Below are positions 46,608 to 57,185 of a stretch of DNA of 64,000 nucleotides, one piece after another. Position numbers and translations under genes: made by a program. The DNA is from Parastagonospora avenae f. sp. tritici 18332-5 (lineage: Eukaryota; Ascomycota; Dothideomycetes; Pleosporales; Phaeosphaeriaceae), in NCBI GenBank assembly GCA_022559985.1, contig JAFJTR010000005.1, positions 496,001 through 560,000 of the forward strand, written 5' to 3'. A model generated the notes under the pieces. It did not search any database. It had not been told where the DNA came from and saw only the letters and a program-made list of their open reading frames with translations. Within the stretch, counting starts at the first letter, position 1. Each line of letters begins with the position of its first letter.

Positions 46608-46936
46608 ATAAAAGTCAAGTAGCGAAGCAGAGGTTCTTGTTGGACTTGGACAGCAAGATTGAAAGTGTTCGCTCTGATGAGATCAATACAGATGTCCATT
46701 ATGATTGCACGCTCTTTAGTCGATTTGTTTAGCTGCCTTCAAGCTGCAGTACTGCTCACAGTAGCATGCTAAATCTAATCGTCTTCACATCTCACTCACA
46801 CGGCCCTGATGACCTCACATATCGGCACAAAAGTGGCCAATGTGCAAAAGCATTACTTACAGAAACACATCTCGAAAGCCGCGCTAAGCAGAGGAGACTG
46901 GCTAATGCGTAGCTCAAAATCTATATAAAATCCCGC

Positions 46937-48511
46937 TTACAGTACAGACGATTTTCGAAACTCATCTTTCCCAAACTTATGCTCGAACTCGATCCAAGCC
47001 ACACCCTCTTCTTTGTAGCCAGACTGTAAAGGACCCAAAGTGTGATACGCTTGCGAAACGTAAAATCCGAGTGAGCACAGTAGTCCGAAGCACGCTAGCT
47101 CAGTTACTTGTCCAATGTCTTCTTCCGAGCGCGCCGTGAGGGCAAGACGCAAGCCACTTGCGTTCAGCACAATTGACAGCTTGTCAAGATTTGCATCTAG
47201 CTTGCGTAGTTTAGTCTTGAGCCCAGGATTGCCACCTGCCTTAAGTTCCCAAATCTGGACTTGCGCAGTCGTAAGATGGAGAACCTCGATTGGCGCAGGA
47301 CGGCATACCCGGATGGCAATTCATAATTATCGAAGTCGCTCAGGTCGTCAAAGGTTTTGTAGCTGAACATGCGAACCATATGACGAAGGGCCAAGATGGC
47401 CCGGAGCGTCATACGAACGTAGCGTTTCTCTCCTGACTGACTCAACTTGGAGCAATTTGCTAGGAAGACTAGATTTCGAGCTAGGCGGATCTCGTGAGAA
47501 CACCATGCTCTTTCGAAGCATTCTGAGCAGAGTATCTTCTGGAGACACGTGTGTACTTCCGGATAGCTACTGACGAAGATTGCGAACTTGTCTCTCCTTT
47601 CCTGAAACAACCATTTAATCATGTCGAATGAGTAACATCCCAGAAGATCCCAGAGGATTGTGTGGTGGTAGATAAGAGACGCTTCGCCATGGTCGAGTGT
47701 AACGTCATCCAAGGCAACGACTACCGTGCGAGCGTGACCTTAGGTCATGTCCATTGCCCCGATGGCCGTGACTTTCTCTTCTTCATTTTGCTAGTCAATG
47801 CAAATCTGATCACACCAGAGTCCCTCGTCTGCCGATCGCCTCTCTGCAAGTACCGCCTGGAACATTGTGTCTGAGATATGAGGGACAAGACACTCATCCG
47901 CCTCTGATATACATGCCGCAGCAGGTTTTGTCCAGCGGTAGCTTATCGCAATATAGAACTTTTCTTTCGAAATGTTTCAGCGCTCGCTTGTTGATGAGCC
48001 GAAAACCAAATTTGTCGAGTTTGTTTAGCTTCAATGCTAACAGATTGGAAAGTGGCTGTGGGCTTTTGCGGTACTTGTCGAGGATTACAGTGGCAACGCG
48101 ATGTCCCTCCTCTCCTTCCTCGAGCCTTAACATATGATTCTAGCTGTTGCCTTGAGAGTGAACAAGGCTGATCATAATTCTGAGGAAATATGCCCGTAGC
48201 CGCGTTACACACACACTCGCAGTTCGCGTCATCAGAACCGACTCGGGAGAGGAAGGACCAAAAGCAGGTTGTGATAATTAGAAGCGGTTCATGATAACAC
48301 CCATGTCTGTCGGGAGCTTCCCGGCCTTCCGCCATTGCCTTTTTCTCGCTTTCGATAGATGAGGCTTGCCTTCCCGTGTAACAGCAAACTCTCCAACATG
48401 TTTGAAGCGAGAAAGGACTGCAAGGTTGATGCAGAGCAGACTGCGCCTCGAACCCAAGGCTGAAACACGCGACGTTGCAAAAATGCCGCGGGTAATCGTC
48501 ATACAATGCAA
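46937..48511 (-). pseudogene. Decayed HET-like gene fragments
   Basis: A minus-strand frame at 47712-47197 preceded in the same frame by VVVALDD reads DDVTLDHGEASLIYHH, then FQERRDKFAIFVSSYPEVH and CSECFERAWCSHEIRLARNLVFL. The FERAWxxxEIxLARN segment is the tell-tale part of HET-type proteins (compare SRVWTxQE). Flanking frames at 48506-47943 and 47170-46937 may be upstream and downstream pieces, but stops and frame changes break any continuous model. A decayed HET-like or related gene is the best reading; family assignment is moderate. Confidence 0.4.
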
Positions 48512-48736
48512 CTATAATGTAGTCCCAATGCAGCTCACTTGATCTTGTTACACAAAGCCGTTCTGCCGCTTTCGAACCATTGATATCGCAGATGAGTCAA
48601 CTAACGAGTATTACTGTCGTCAACTCGAAGCTTTTGCGGGTCTCTCTTCGCACTATCAACGCAATAGCTGCGCAATTGAGATAAGATGGATCACTGTCTA
48701 CCACACATATGTAGTCTAATCTTTGAGGTCGGAGCT

Positions 48737-50653
48737 TCATGAACAGCCATTGCAATCTGGATCCGGATTGTTCTTCCACGTCCGCTGCGCCACACCCTTT
48801 GCAGACCTCGCCGCAGTCCCCGGTTCCAGCTCCAGTACGCTGACCACATTATCCACACCCTGCTTCAGATACGCGCCAGGCACGAATAATTCCTGCTGAG
48901 GTCCGATGGTCCAATACCTCCCCAGGTTGTATCCGTTCACGAAAACAACACCCTTGACGCCTCCCGGCAACTGCAAGAAGGTATCAGCAGCCATTCCAGA
49001 ATTCGACGTTTTAAACGTCCCGCGGTACCAGACAGGCGGGCCATTTGCCGATACGGTCTTGGCCGATCCGCTGAGACCAGGCGCACTGTCAAGCGGAAAA
49101 TTGTAGTGATTCCATCCAGTGATCTTCGTTCCGCCTACGGTCACATCACCAGACACACCCTTGCTCTGGTCCAAGAAGCCGTTATCAGCGCGCCCCAGAT
49201 TCTCCACAAGGAGCCAAAGCTTGTCGCCCTTGTTCAGGCTTATATTCACGGCACTGGGGTTCTTGTAGATCGAATCGATCACGCCTTTCTTTTGGCCGTT
49301 GACGTAGATAATCACGCGGTCGCGGGCGGCGCCGTTGCCTGGTTGCAGGCGGCCAGAGGAACTAGCCGTGGCGATTGACTCGTAGAGAATGTAGCCGAAG
49401 ACCTGGCCGGTGGCTTCCATTACGAGTGGGGAGGATGAGGTTCGAGGGTTTGTAGGCAGGTTGTCGAACATGCCCAGCATCGGCGTCAGAGCGAACTCGG
49501 AGACGGAAGCCAGTGCTGGCGTCGATGGAATAGCAGGAATGTTGGAGACATGCTTCGCAATCGCAGTGCGGAAATAGCTGTAAATCTGCGAAGTTCGACC
49601 TGTCTCGTCCAGCGGCGCGCCGTAATCGTAACTTGTAGTAAACGGCGTGCGCGGTGTGGTATCTCCCGAGCCAGCTCCAAAGGCAAAGCTCGTCCCGCCA
49701 TGAAACATAAATATACTGAAATGGTGGCCGTTGGTGAGCATCCAGTCCAGGTCGTTCGCGCGGCCTTGCATGCCATTTGTGTCGCGGTCGTATGTGCTGT
49801 GTCCGTTCTTTGGACCCCAGTTGTCGAACCATCGGATCCAGTACTCGCCGTTCATGGCTGGTCCAATGCTGCTGGCGTCTGTGATGGTCGCCCTGAGCGT
49901 TGTGACTCCATTCTTCATATCAGTGCCGTCGAATACAGCGAGAGCGCCAGGCACCTGACCATTCTTCAATGCGCCTGCGTTGTTCGCATCGTTTGTGTAC
50001 AGCTTCGTGTTTGGGAAATTTGCCTTGAGAATGTCTGCGAGCTTGCTCGTGTATGTATGATCACTGCCCGCCCAGCCGTACTCGTTCTCGATCTGTACCA
50101 TGAGGATAGGTCCGCCATTCGCGATGAGAAGCGGCTGGAGCTGCGCACCGACCTTGGTAAGGTATTTGTTTGTCGCGTCAAGGAACGGACCGTTGTTGGA
50201 GCGATGCTTCATTCCAGATATCTGGGGAAGCCATCCAGGCATACCGCCCCAATCGCGCTCGGCACAGACGTAGGGTCCCGGACGAAGCACAGCCTTCATG
50301 CCGGCCTTCTGGACTTCTTGAAACCATGCCGCTATATCGTTCTTGTCGGTAAAGTCGAATTGGCCAGGGTGCTGTTCGATGTCTTGCCAGTATACGTACG
50401 ACAAAATGGTGTTGAGTCCCATCGACTTAGCCATCTGAAGGCGTTGTGGCCAGTACGCACGTGGGACACGCTGGGGATCGATCTGGCCACCGATGATCGA
50501 GTATGATTTTCCATCAATGTAAAAGGTATTCTTGTCCCATGAGAAGGTACTGTTAGCTTGTGCAGCATCTGAAAGATCCGAGAAGTCTGTAATTGGAGTC
50601 GCAGCAACAGCTCGCACTGCTGCGAGGAGCGACACAACCTTGAACACCTTCAT
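48737..50653 (-). CDS. GH35 beta-galactosidase, secreted
   Basis: A single-exon protein of 638 residues with signal peptide MKVFKVVSLLAAVRAVAATP; the ATG at 50653 is preferred to one 45 bases upstream because it starts the signal peptide. Catalytic motifs are GGPILMVQIENEYGW (acid/base Glu of NEYG at about 191) and AMNGEYWIRWFDNWG (nucleophile Glu at about 270). The N-terminal segment IIGGQIDPQRVPRAYW and FHGGTSFAFGAG are family-typical. A jelly-roll C-terminal half contains VNGYNLGRYWTIGPQQ. GH35 enzymes release beta-linked galactose from lactose, pectin or hemicellulose side chains. It is shorter than the roughly 1000-residue fungal LacA type, closer to plant and bacterial lengths. A sugar permease gene lies upstream on the same strand. 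Confidence 0.93.
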   Translation of the reverse strand: MKVFKVVSLLAAVRAVAATPITDFSDLSDAAQANSTFSWDKNTFYIDGKSYSIIGGQIDPQRVPRAYWPQRLQMAKSMGLNTILSYVYWQDIEQHPGQFDFTDKNDIAAWFQEVQKAGMKAVLRPGPYVCAERDWGGMPGWLPQISGMKHRSNNGPFLDATNKYLTKVGAQLQPLLIANGGPILMVQIENEYGWAGSDHTYTSKLADILKANFPNTKLYTNDANNAGALKNGQVPGALAVFDGTDMKNGVTTLRATITDASSIGPAMNGEYWIRWFDNWGPKNGHSTYDRDTNGMQGRANDLDWMLTNGHHFSIFMFHGGTSFAFGAGSGDTTPRTPFTTSYDYGAPLDETGRTSQIYSYFRTAIAKHVSNIPAIPSTPALASVSEFALTPMLGMFDNLPTNPRTSSSPLVMEATGQVFGYILYESIATASSSGRLQPGNGAARDRVIIYVNGQKKGVIDSIYKNPSAVNISLNKGDKLWLLVENLGRADNGFLDQSKGVSGDVTVGGTKITGWNHYNFPLDSAPGLSGSAKTVSANGPPVWYRGTFKTSNSGMAADTFLQLPGGVKGVVFVNGYNLGRYWTIGPQQELFVPGAYLKQGVDNVVSVLELEPGTAARSAKGVAQRTWKNNPDPDCNGCS

Positions 50654-51314
50654 CTCGAAATTCAGAAACGTCGGTGATGGTATAGTAGACGCACCCAATT
50701 GCAGTGACTTTATACCTTTCTGTGCCTGTCCTGGAGTAATCGATGACCAGCTTAATCAGCTAGGCGACACAGCCATTACTTATTTTCCCGTCGACTCAAG
50801 CTCATGTCTAGATTGATTTGATTATGCTTAGCAGGAAATAAGGTTTCTCTGAGATCTCGCTTCCCCGCAATGCAGCGCGGGAAATTGTCCGGGAGCCAGG
50901 ATAAAGTCGGCAGTATGCACTCTACTAGAAGTGTTTCACGGCGCAATATGTTGCAATTTGAGGGCGGATTGCGATGCCACCAATGGCATACAAATCAACT
51001 TGACTGTCATGTTCTGGGATATGGATACGAGCCTCGAAGTTGAAGGAGTCCATACATTTCTGCGAAAACTGAACGTGTGTCCGTACGCAAGTACGACTTA
51101 ATTCACGGCGCAATTGCGGCTCAATACAGTCTGTGCGCCAAGGGGCCATATGTAGATAAGAACCCCCCTTCTCCGCAAGGAGAGAGAGGGCAGTAGTCAA
51201 GTAATCAACAGAATCATCTTGCCTGCTCACCTTTTGGCGTACGCCTGCGGGCGTACACATCCAATACCCGGTCAACCGACAACGTGACTGTTTCTCCATC
51301 GGCCAGGGTCCGCC

Positions 51315-51536
51315 CCACCAGGTGCAGGCAAAATTCCTGTCCGCTCTCAAGAAGATATTAAGGTAGCCTAGATATTCTTAAAAGCTTTCGCTAAGCTAGA
51401 TAAAGTATATGTTAGAATAACTATCGTATTTTTTTAGGCTCCCCTATAAACTTACAACTAACATTATGCTCCTGAAAGCTATTAGATCACTTTGCGCATG
51501 TGTAAAGTGGACACGAATTCTACCGCTGCCTGGTGG
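51315..51536 (+). mobile_element. MITE-like element, copy 2
   Basis: Same family as 42230-42448: outer ends CCACCAGG and CCTGGTGG, inner left repeat GGCAAAATTCCTGTCCGC, right repeat diverged (GGTAGAATTCGTGTCCAC on the other strand). The interior shares tatgctcctRaaaRctatta with copy 1. It lies between the GH35 gene and the sugar transporter, on the downstream side of the transporter, with no clear target-site duplication. Confidence 0.8.
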
Positions 51537-51678
51537 CCCGAAAGTTGTTGATGGGATAATCGCTCGAAGTTACCTATGATATAATGAGCCGATATTCGAA
51601 TTTTCGAAGTGTAAGTAGAACAGAAGATCATGGCTCAAAACTCTCAACAACGTCGACATTCCTAGCCACCTGATATAT

Positions 51679-53401
51679 CTACAGCTCCTTCCCCTGCGTC
51701 GCCCCCGCCGCCGCCTGATTCGAAACCTGCGTCGCACTCTGGAAACTCTTGAACTTCCTCGCCGGCACGCCCTTTGCAAACATCTCATCCAACTCTTGAT
51801 AACTCCTCCCCGTTGTCTCCGGCTGATAAAAGAACAAATACACAATACATAGCAAACACGTGCCGCCGAATATAAAGGCAATCTTCGCGCCCAGATTCGC
51901 CTGGTCCGGGTTAAACATGTACGGGATGGTGAACTGCCACATGACGTTGATGGCGGAGCTGAGCGCGAGACCGATGGCGACGGTTTTGTAGCGCAGACGC
52001 GAGGTGGAGACTTCGGCGAGGAGGGAGAAGGCGGTGGAGCCGATGGAGACGTTGTACCACCAGGAGTAGATGAGGATCAGGGCGACGGTGCCTTTGATCA
52101 TGGAGGGGTTGGTGGTGTTTGTGCCGAGACCGCCGGTGATGAGGAGGAACGATGTGAGGACGATCAGGCCGTAGAATGTGAGGGCTCGGCGGCCGACTTT
52201 ATCGATGATGGCGGCGGCCATGAGGTTGCCTAAGATGGATAAGACGGGCTGCGCGATTTGGATTTGGAAACTCTTGTCGGTTGAGTAGCCGGCTAGTTGG
52301 AGGTAGTAGGTGAAATAGCCGGCGACGAAGGCGATGCCGGAAAGTGATTGGATGCACATTGGCATGACGCTGATTATTGTACGCCGTAGGTTGGATTTGC
52401 GGAAGCATTCGGCGTATGTGACGCCCGCGGTTTCTCTTTTGACTTCTTCGAGCGTGACTTGGACGAGCGAGAGACGGTGTGCGCCGCGCTCGCCAGTGTA
52501 GCCCAGCTTATGTAGACTGACAAGAGCCTCGTCATTCTTGCCCATCGAAACAAGCCACCATGGCGATCTAAGAAGGTCAAATGAAAGACTTTGTCCCTTC
52601 GTATACAGCACTTACTCAGGCATCCATGGCCAAATGATAGCTGCAACAGCTGCAAATCCCCACTGCGAGCAGAAAATTGTCCTATACGCCCATCTAGTCT
52701 CAACATTGCCGGTGTAGTTGATGATGATGAACGCAACCAGGGGACCGATCCCGTAAGACACCCCAAGGAAGCAAGTCAAGATGCCGCGCAGCTTGAGCGG
52801 TGCAATCTCACCCACATATCCTACCATCATAGTGGCAATAATTCCAATGGAGAATCCCTGGATGAGCTTCCCAGTAAAGAAGACAGCATTGGTCGTAGCA
52901 ATAAACTCAATTGTGATAGCGATGAAAGCAATTACCAGTGAAATCAGAAGCGTGTATCGACGTCCAATCCAGTCTGCGATTTGTCCTGTGACGAGGCATG
53001 CGACAACCTTTCTGAACATCTATGCGTCAGCCAACATATCCTCACACTGGGACACGATAAAGGTGTTCTTACGAAGCCGACGGTGCTCCGCTAAACGCAC
53101 TCTGCCATCCCGCGGGAAGCACATATTCCCCTGACCCTTTCGGGAACTCAAATCCAAAGTCCGCCCTGAACTGCGGGATACCCACAACCGCGCCAGATGC
53201 TTGAGTCTCGAACGCCACAAGGATAATGGTCCAACAAGCATAGATGCACCAGAAGCACGCCCAGGGGTTCTGCCAAATCGTCTGCCAAATCGTCGCATTG
53301 TGGTCTTCAAAGTCCGTGGCGTGTGCAGCGACTTCTTGGGAGTCGTTGAGGTTGGTTTCGATGTGAGATGCACCAGTCTTCTGGTCCTCGGTGGAAGCCA
53401 T
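51679..53401 (-). CDS. MFS sugar transporter (alpha-glucoside/lactose permease type)
   Basis: Three exons, 53073-53401, 52616-53011 and 51679-52567 (introns 61 and 48 nt), give 537 residues. The first junction joins GAPSAS to KVVACLVTGQIADWIGRR at an AG (53012) after TTC. Sugar-porter signatures are GQIADWIGRRYTLL, WPWMPESPWWLV and PETTGRSYQELDEMF, with about twelve hydrophobic helices. FETQASGAVVGIPQF in helix 1 matches fungal permeases of the maltose/lactose group. Such proteins import sugars with protons at the plasma membrane. The neighbour on the same strand is GH35 beta-galactosidase, so a galactoside substrate is a reasonable inference. Confidence 0.88.
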
Positions 53402-53606
53402 CGTGGGAGGATGTGGAGAGGGCGTCTGGGGTAGATACGTATGGGGTAGACATACCTGGGGAAGTATTTAATGCGGAGTATGCTGTTATTGCTTGCGCCA
53501 ATAATTGCTGTTTTGGGAAGTGTTGCTCGTATGAGGATTTCCTACCGGGATCACTTGCCCGAGGATGATTCATGTCGCTTGAGGAAAGTGATCGAGGGAT
53601 CCTATA

Positions 53607-53674
53607 GCCTGAAACTATACACAGGATCTTGCCGTCGCAATTGGAGCCTAATGATACTGTGTATAGCTTCAGGC
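53607..53674 (+). repeat. 68-bp palindromic mini-element, copy B
   Basis: It begins GCCTGAAACTATACACAG and ends CTGTGTATAGCTTCAGGC: inverted ends of 18 bp with one mismatch. The same length and roughly 80% identity as 19139-19206. It sits about 205 bases upstream of the sugar-transporter ATG, within its likely promoter. Confidence 0.75.
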
Positions 53675-54140
53675 TAGATGGGCTGTCTGCTCTTGAGAGT
53701 ACATGGCGATCTGGAATGAGAATCAAAACTTCGTGCTTCATGGCCTGCCGCTGTCGTTTGACCCGAGGATGCAGATAGAATCCCTGTAACTACTTCAATT
53801 GACCCGTGTAATGTTGTTCGATGGAAGTACCGTTCAGAGTCGAACCGCGCTAGGCTAATCACGACCCCGCAAATAGTGAATTGGCACGTCGACTGAATCG
53901 TGCGGTATCCTGATGGGGTAACTTAGGCACCACATGACGCAAAGGGAAGATATTCGCGCCTATAGTCATGCTTCACAATCGTTCGTTGTACTTTGGCAAC
54001 GCTTAATTGTAGCGGCCATGACTTCCGATTTGGGAAACCTCATGACTACCGACATAATGGTAAATAGAAGGCAATTATAACATGCCAAAGTCTTCAAGTC
54101 CTAATGCAAGAAAACATTACCTCTATCACAATCCACCACC

Positions 54141-55574
54141 ATGGCGCACACTCTCCCTTCCCACGCTTCCAAACCCCGCATCTTCATCCTCACAGACATA
54201 ACCAACGAGCCCGACGACGCCCAGTCCTTCTGCCGCTACCTAACCTACTCCAACCAATTCGACACCGAAGGCATCGTGCCCACAACCTCCACATGGCTGC
54301 GCGACAAAGTCGCCCCGGAGGCGTTGCACGACATCCTCGACGGCTACGAGAAAGTCGTAGCTAACCTCAACGCCCACGCTCACCCAGACAATCCTTATCC
54401 GACAGCAGACCACCTGCGTAGTTTGATAAAACCCGGCGCCCCAGTCTACGGCATGGAAACCGTGGGTGATGATATACCGCTTAGTCCTGGAGCTCAGCTG
54501 CTCCTCCAGCGCCTGGAATCTCCCGATCCGCGCCCGCTCTGGGTCCTAGTCTGGGGCGGGTCGAACGTGCTCGCCTCGGTCTTGTACCATATCCGCGCCC
54601 AGACCAACGCCAGTGATCTCTGCTCGAAGCTGCGCATATACACCATCTCCGACCAAGACGACACCGGCGCGTGGATGCGCCAGCAATGGCCGGATTTATT
54701 CTACATCTGCTCGGTGCACGGCTGGAATCAATACGGATCTGCAGCGTGGATTGGTATCTCAGGAGACATACGCGCGGATAGAGGGGGTGCGGATCGCAGC
54801 ATGATTTCAGCTGCGTGGATCAAGGAGAATATCCAGATCGGGCCGCTGGGCGCTAAGTACCCGGATGTGGTCTATGCGATGGAAGGCGACACGCCCACGT
54901 TCCTCTACATGATTCAAAACGGGCTGGGCGTGCCTGACCACCCGTCGTGGGGATCGTGGGGCGGGCGGTATTTACCAGTCAACGTGAGTGCGAAAGCGCC
55001 GGGGGGCCATTTTGCGGATTGCGAGGATGAGGTGGAGGGCATGGATGGGGAGAAGCACAAGTCGAATCGGGCGACGATTTGGCGGTGGCGGAATGCGTTT
55101 CAGAGTGATTTCGCGGCACGCATGCAGTGGACGTTGACACCGGAGTTTGCGGGGGCGAATCATGCGCCGGTTGTGAGGGTGGATGGGCATCAGGGGCTGG
55201 GGGTGATGGATTTGGATGTTGAGGCGGGGGAGAGTGTGAGGATTGATGCGTCGGGGAGTTATGATCCGGATGGGGATGATTTGATGTTTAGGTGGTGGCA
55301 GTATCGTGAGCCAAGCGCGGTGCAGACGTATCATACCTGGGAGGTGGCGGATCTTGAGATTCGGCCTGCTTCGGATGGAAAGAGTGTGGAAGTGCTTGTG
55401 CCTCCGCCGGAGAAGAGTTGTCAGGTGATAAGGTCGAACCCACCGCGCTTGATGGATAGAGGTGTGCCGCTACACGTTATATTAGAAGTGAAGGATAACG
55501 GGAAGCCGGCGTTGACAACGTACCAGAGGATTGTTATTACGCCTGTCAACAAGTCGGGGAGATCAGAATCTTAG
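54141..55574 (+). CDS. Sde182/DUF1593 protein (nucleoside-hydrolase-like)
   Basis: An intronless protein of 477 residues. The N-terminal half starts PRIFILTDITNEPDDAQSFCRYL, where the acidic TDITNEPDD stretch matches the metal-binding aspartates of nucleoside hydrolases, and continues with WVLVWGGSNVLASVL and ISDQDDTGAWMRQQWP. The C-terminal half (from about residue 330) is an immunoglobulin-like beta domain with YDPDGDDLMFRWWQY. This is the Sde182-type family, better known in bacteria and linked to cellulose-binding or sugar metabolism. No signal peptide is visible. The substrate is unproven; sitting near GH35 and a permease hints at carbohydrate use. Bases in the first half are C-ending and in the second half G-ending at third positions, an abrupt shift near 54960. 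Confidence 0.83.
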   Translation: MAHTLPSHASKPRIFILTDITNEPDDAQSFCRYLTYSNQFDTEGIVPTTSTWLRDKVAPEALHDILDGYEKVVANLNAHAHPDNPYPTADHLRSLIKPGAPVYGMETVGDDIPLSPGAQLLLQRLESPDPRPLWVLVWGGSNVLASVLYHIRAQTNASDLCSKLRIYTISDQDDTGAWMRQQWPDLFYICSVHGWNQYGSAAWIGISGDIRADRGGADRSMISAAWIKENIQIGPLGAKYPDVVYAMEGDTPTFLYMIQNGLGVPDHPSWGSWGGRYLPVNVSAKAPGGHFADCEDEVEGMDGEKHKSNRATIWRWRNAFQSDFAARMQWTLTPEFAGANHAPVVRVDGHQGLGVMDLDVEAGESVRIDASGSYDPDGDDLMFRWWQYREPSAVQTYHTWEVADLEIRPASDGKSVEVLVPPPEKSCQVIRSNPPRLMDRGVPLHVILEVKDNGKPALTTYQRIVITPVNKSGRSES

Positions 55575-55776
55575 GACCATCGTTTAGTACTTAAGAATTC
55601 CAAAACATCACCTGTCCTTACTCGTTCATCACTTTCCAAATCGCTTTCATTCGAGTACCAAACGCTAAGCCTGCCAGCCCATCTTATAACGCCATATCCT
55701 ACAGTCCAATGCACTCAAGCCTTTTGTTCCACGCACTCCTTCTACTAAAGCAACCCAATCTGTACCGCGCAAAAGT

Positions 55777-56569
55777 CTAGGTAAGCTTCTGCTTGATGAA
55801 GAAGGCTCGCAAGTGCGAAAGCTGCCACACGCAAGTGACGCCGAGAACGAAGAGCTGGATAAGTGTCCATCTGACAACGCGCGAGTTGGTGTGTTCGGAC
55901 TGGTCGCGGAATTCGGCTTCGCGCTCCTGGATAGACGTTAGTATCAGTACCACCACAAGTGGGATGTATTCACGTACGCGCTGGAAGATCTGTTCCCTCC
56001 TGACATCCTGCAGCCTCGAGTTCAAGTCCTGCACCTTCTGCACCAGCGTCTGCACCTTGTCCTTGTCGGTGCTCTCGATCTTGCTGGTCTCGCCAATTGC
56101 CATGTCCAGCGTGAATTTGACGGTGCCGTGGACACCAGTGCCCAGCCAGCCGCCGCCCGAGGGGACGTTCTGAGGGGTGACGCAGATGCGGTGCTGGCCT
56201 GAGTCGGCGGCGCTGAAGGTAAAGCGGCCTGACTGTTTGCCTCGCTGGGCGACGATGCGGTGGTTGTTGTCGAATGTCTCTTCTACGGTGACGAAGACGC
56301 CGACATCACTGCTGTCCTGGAAGGATTTGGTCTGGTCGCTCCATGATTCGGCGTGGTAGTGGCCTGGGATTGTTAGCTCTGTTCTCGTGTGTAATACGCC
56401 ATATCCTCTGTGGAGACGTGATATCGCCATGCCACGACATACCAACAACCAATGTGTCCTTGGGCAATTCCTCGTAGAAGCACTTCTGCACCGCGCCGTC
56501 GAGGTAGAAGTGAAGCGCCTGTGTCGGGAGCGCCAGCGCAGCAGCGAGGAATACTGAGGGTTTCCACAT
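55777..56569 (-). CDS. p24/emp24 family cargo receptor (Erp1-like)
   Basis: Three exons, 56443-56569, 55978-56363 and 55777-55926 (introns 79 and 51 nt), give 220 residues. A signal peptide (MWKPSVFLAAALALPTQALH) is followed by the GOLD domain with its two Cys residues: VQKCFYEELPKDTLVVG and HRICVTPQN. A coiled coil follows (VQTLVQKVQDLNSRLQDVRREQIFQR), then EREAEFRDQSEHTNSRVVRW, a transmembrane helix, and the tail FFIKQKLT, with phenylalanines and lysines suited to COPII and COPI binding. p24 proteins form hetero-oligomers cycling between ER and Golgi and help export GPI-anchored proteins. The second junction joins QR to EREAEF exactly as in relatives. Confidence 0.93.
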
Positions 56570-57185
56570 GTTGGCGATTGTTTTCCTCCGCTCAATCTGG
56601 ACGTGGCGCGGAGCTGTGGGCTGGTGAGTTGGAGATCTCGAATGTTGAAGCTCCACGTTGCGGCTACCCTGTCCGAACCGCGCTAGTCTAGACCCTGCCC
56701 GCCCATCTCTCCCTTTCGCGTCCTTCATACGCGCCTACCATTCTCCAGCATTCCGGACTACGATGACGAGTTTGAAGGTACTTCATCTTTGAAAAGTCAT
56801 ATTTGCCCATTGCGTTCTTGGTGAAGGATGCTACATGATGGAAAGTAGACAAGTGTACTTCATCTTCCAGTCATTGTCAGATTTACTTCGGATTATCCCA
56901 ACATTAGAATGCTTGCTCTGCGATGTCCATTAGACTTCAAGGTAAGCGCAAATAGTACTTCAATTACTTCTGCGGCCATACAATGCCAACTCGAGTCAGA
57001 ATGAGGACATGTCTCGATACACCCGAACCCCGCATCCAACATCAAACGAATACCTAGGCAAAGATCCATCAAAACAACAAAAGCTCAACTTTCCTACCAC
57101 CCTTCCAAACCCTCTCCATTCATTCTTAAAAACTCAAGAAACTCGTCCTTTGGTTTCATAAACGCACTCAAACACCATATCCACC
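56570..57185. other. Shared upstream region of the p24 and dehydrogenase genes
   Basis: About 620 bases between divergent starts, so it should contain both promoters. The last 150 bases before 57186 are C- and A-rich and pyrimidine-biased, typical of fungal leaders. Confidence 0.5.

Noticed and set aside
49550..50506. Plus-strand frame of 318 codons
   Set aside because: Antisense shadow of the GH35 gene, without motifs of its own.
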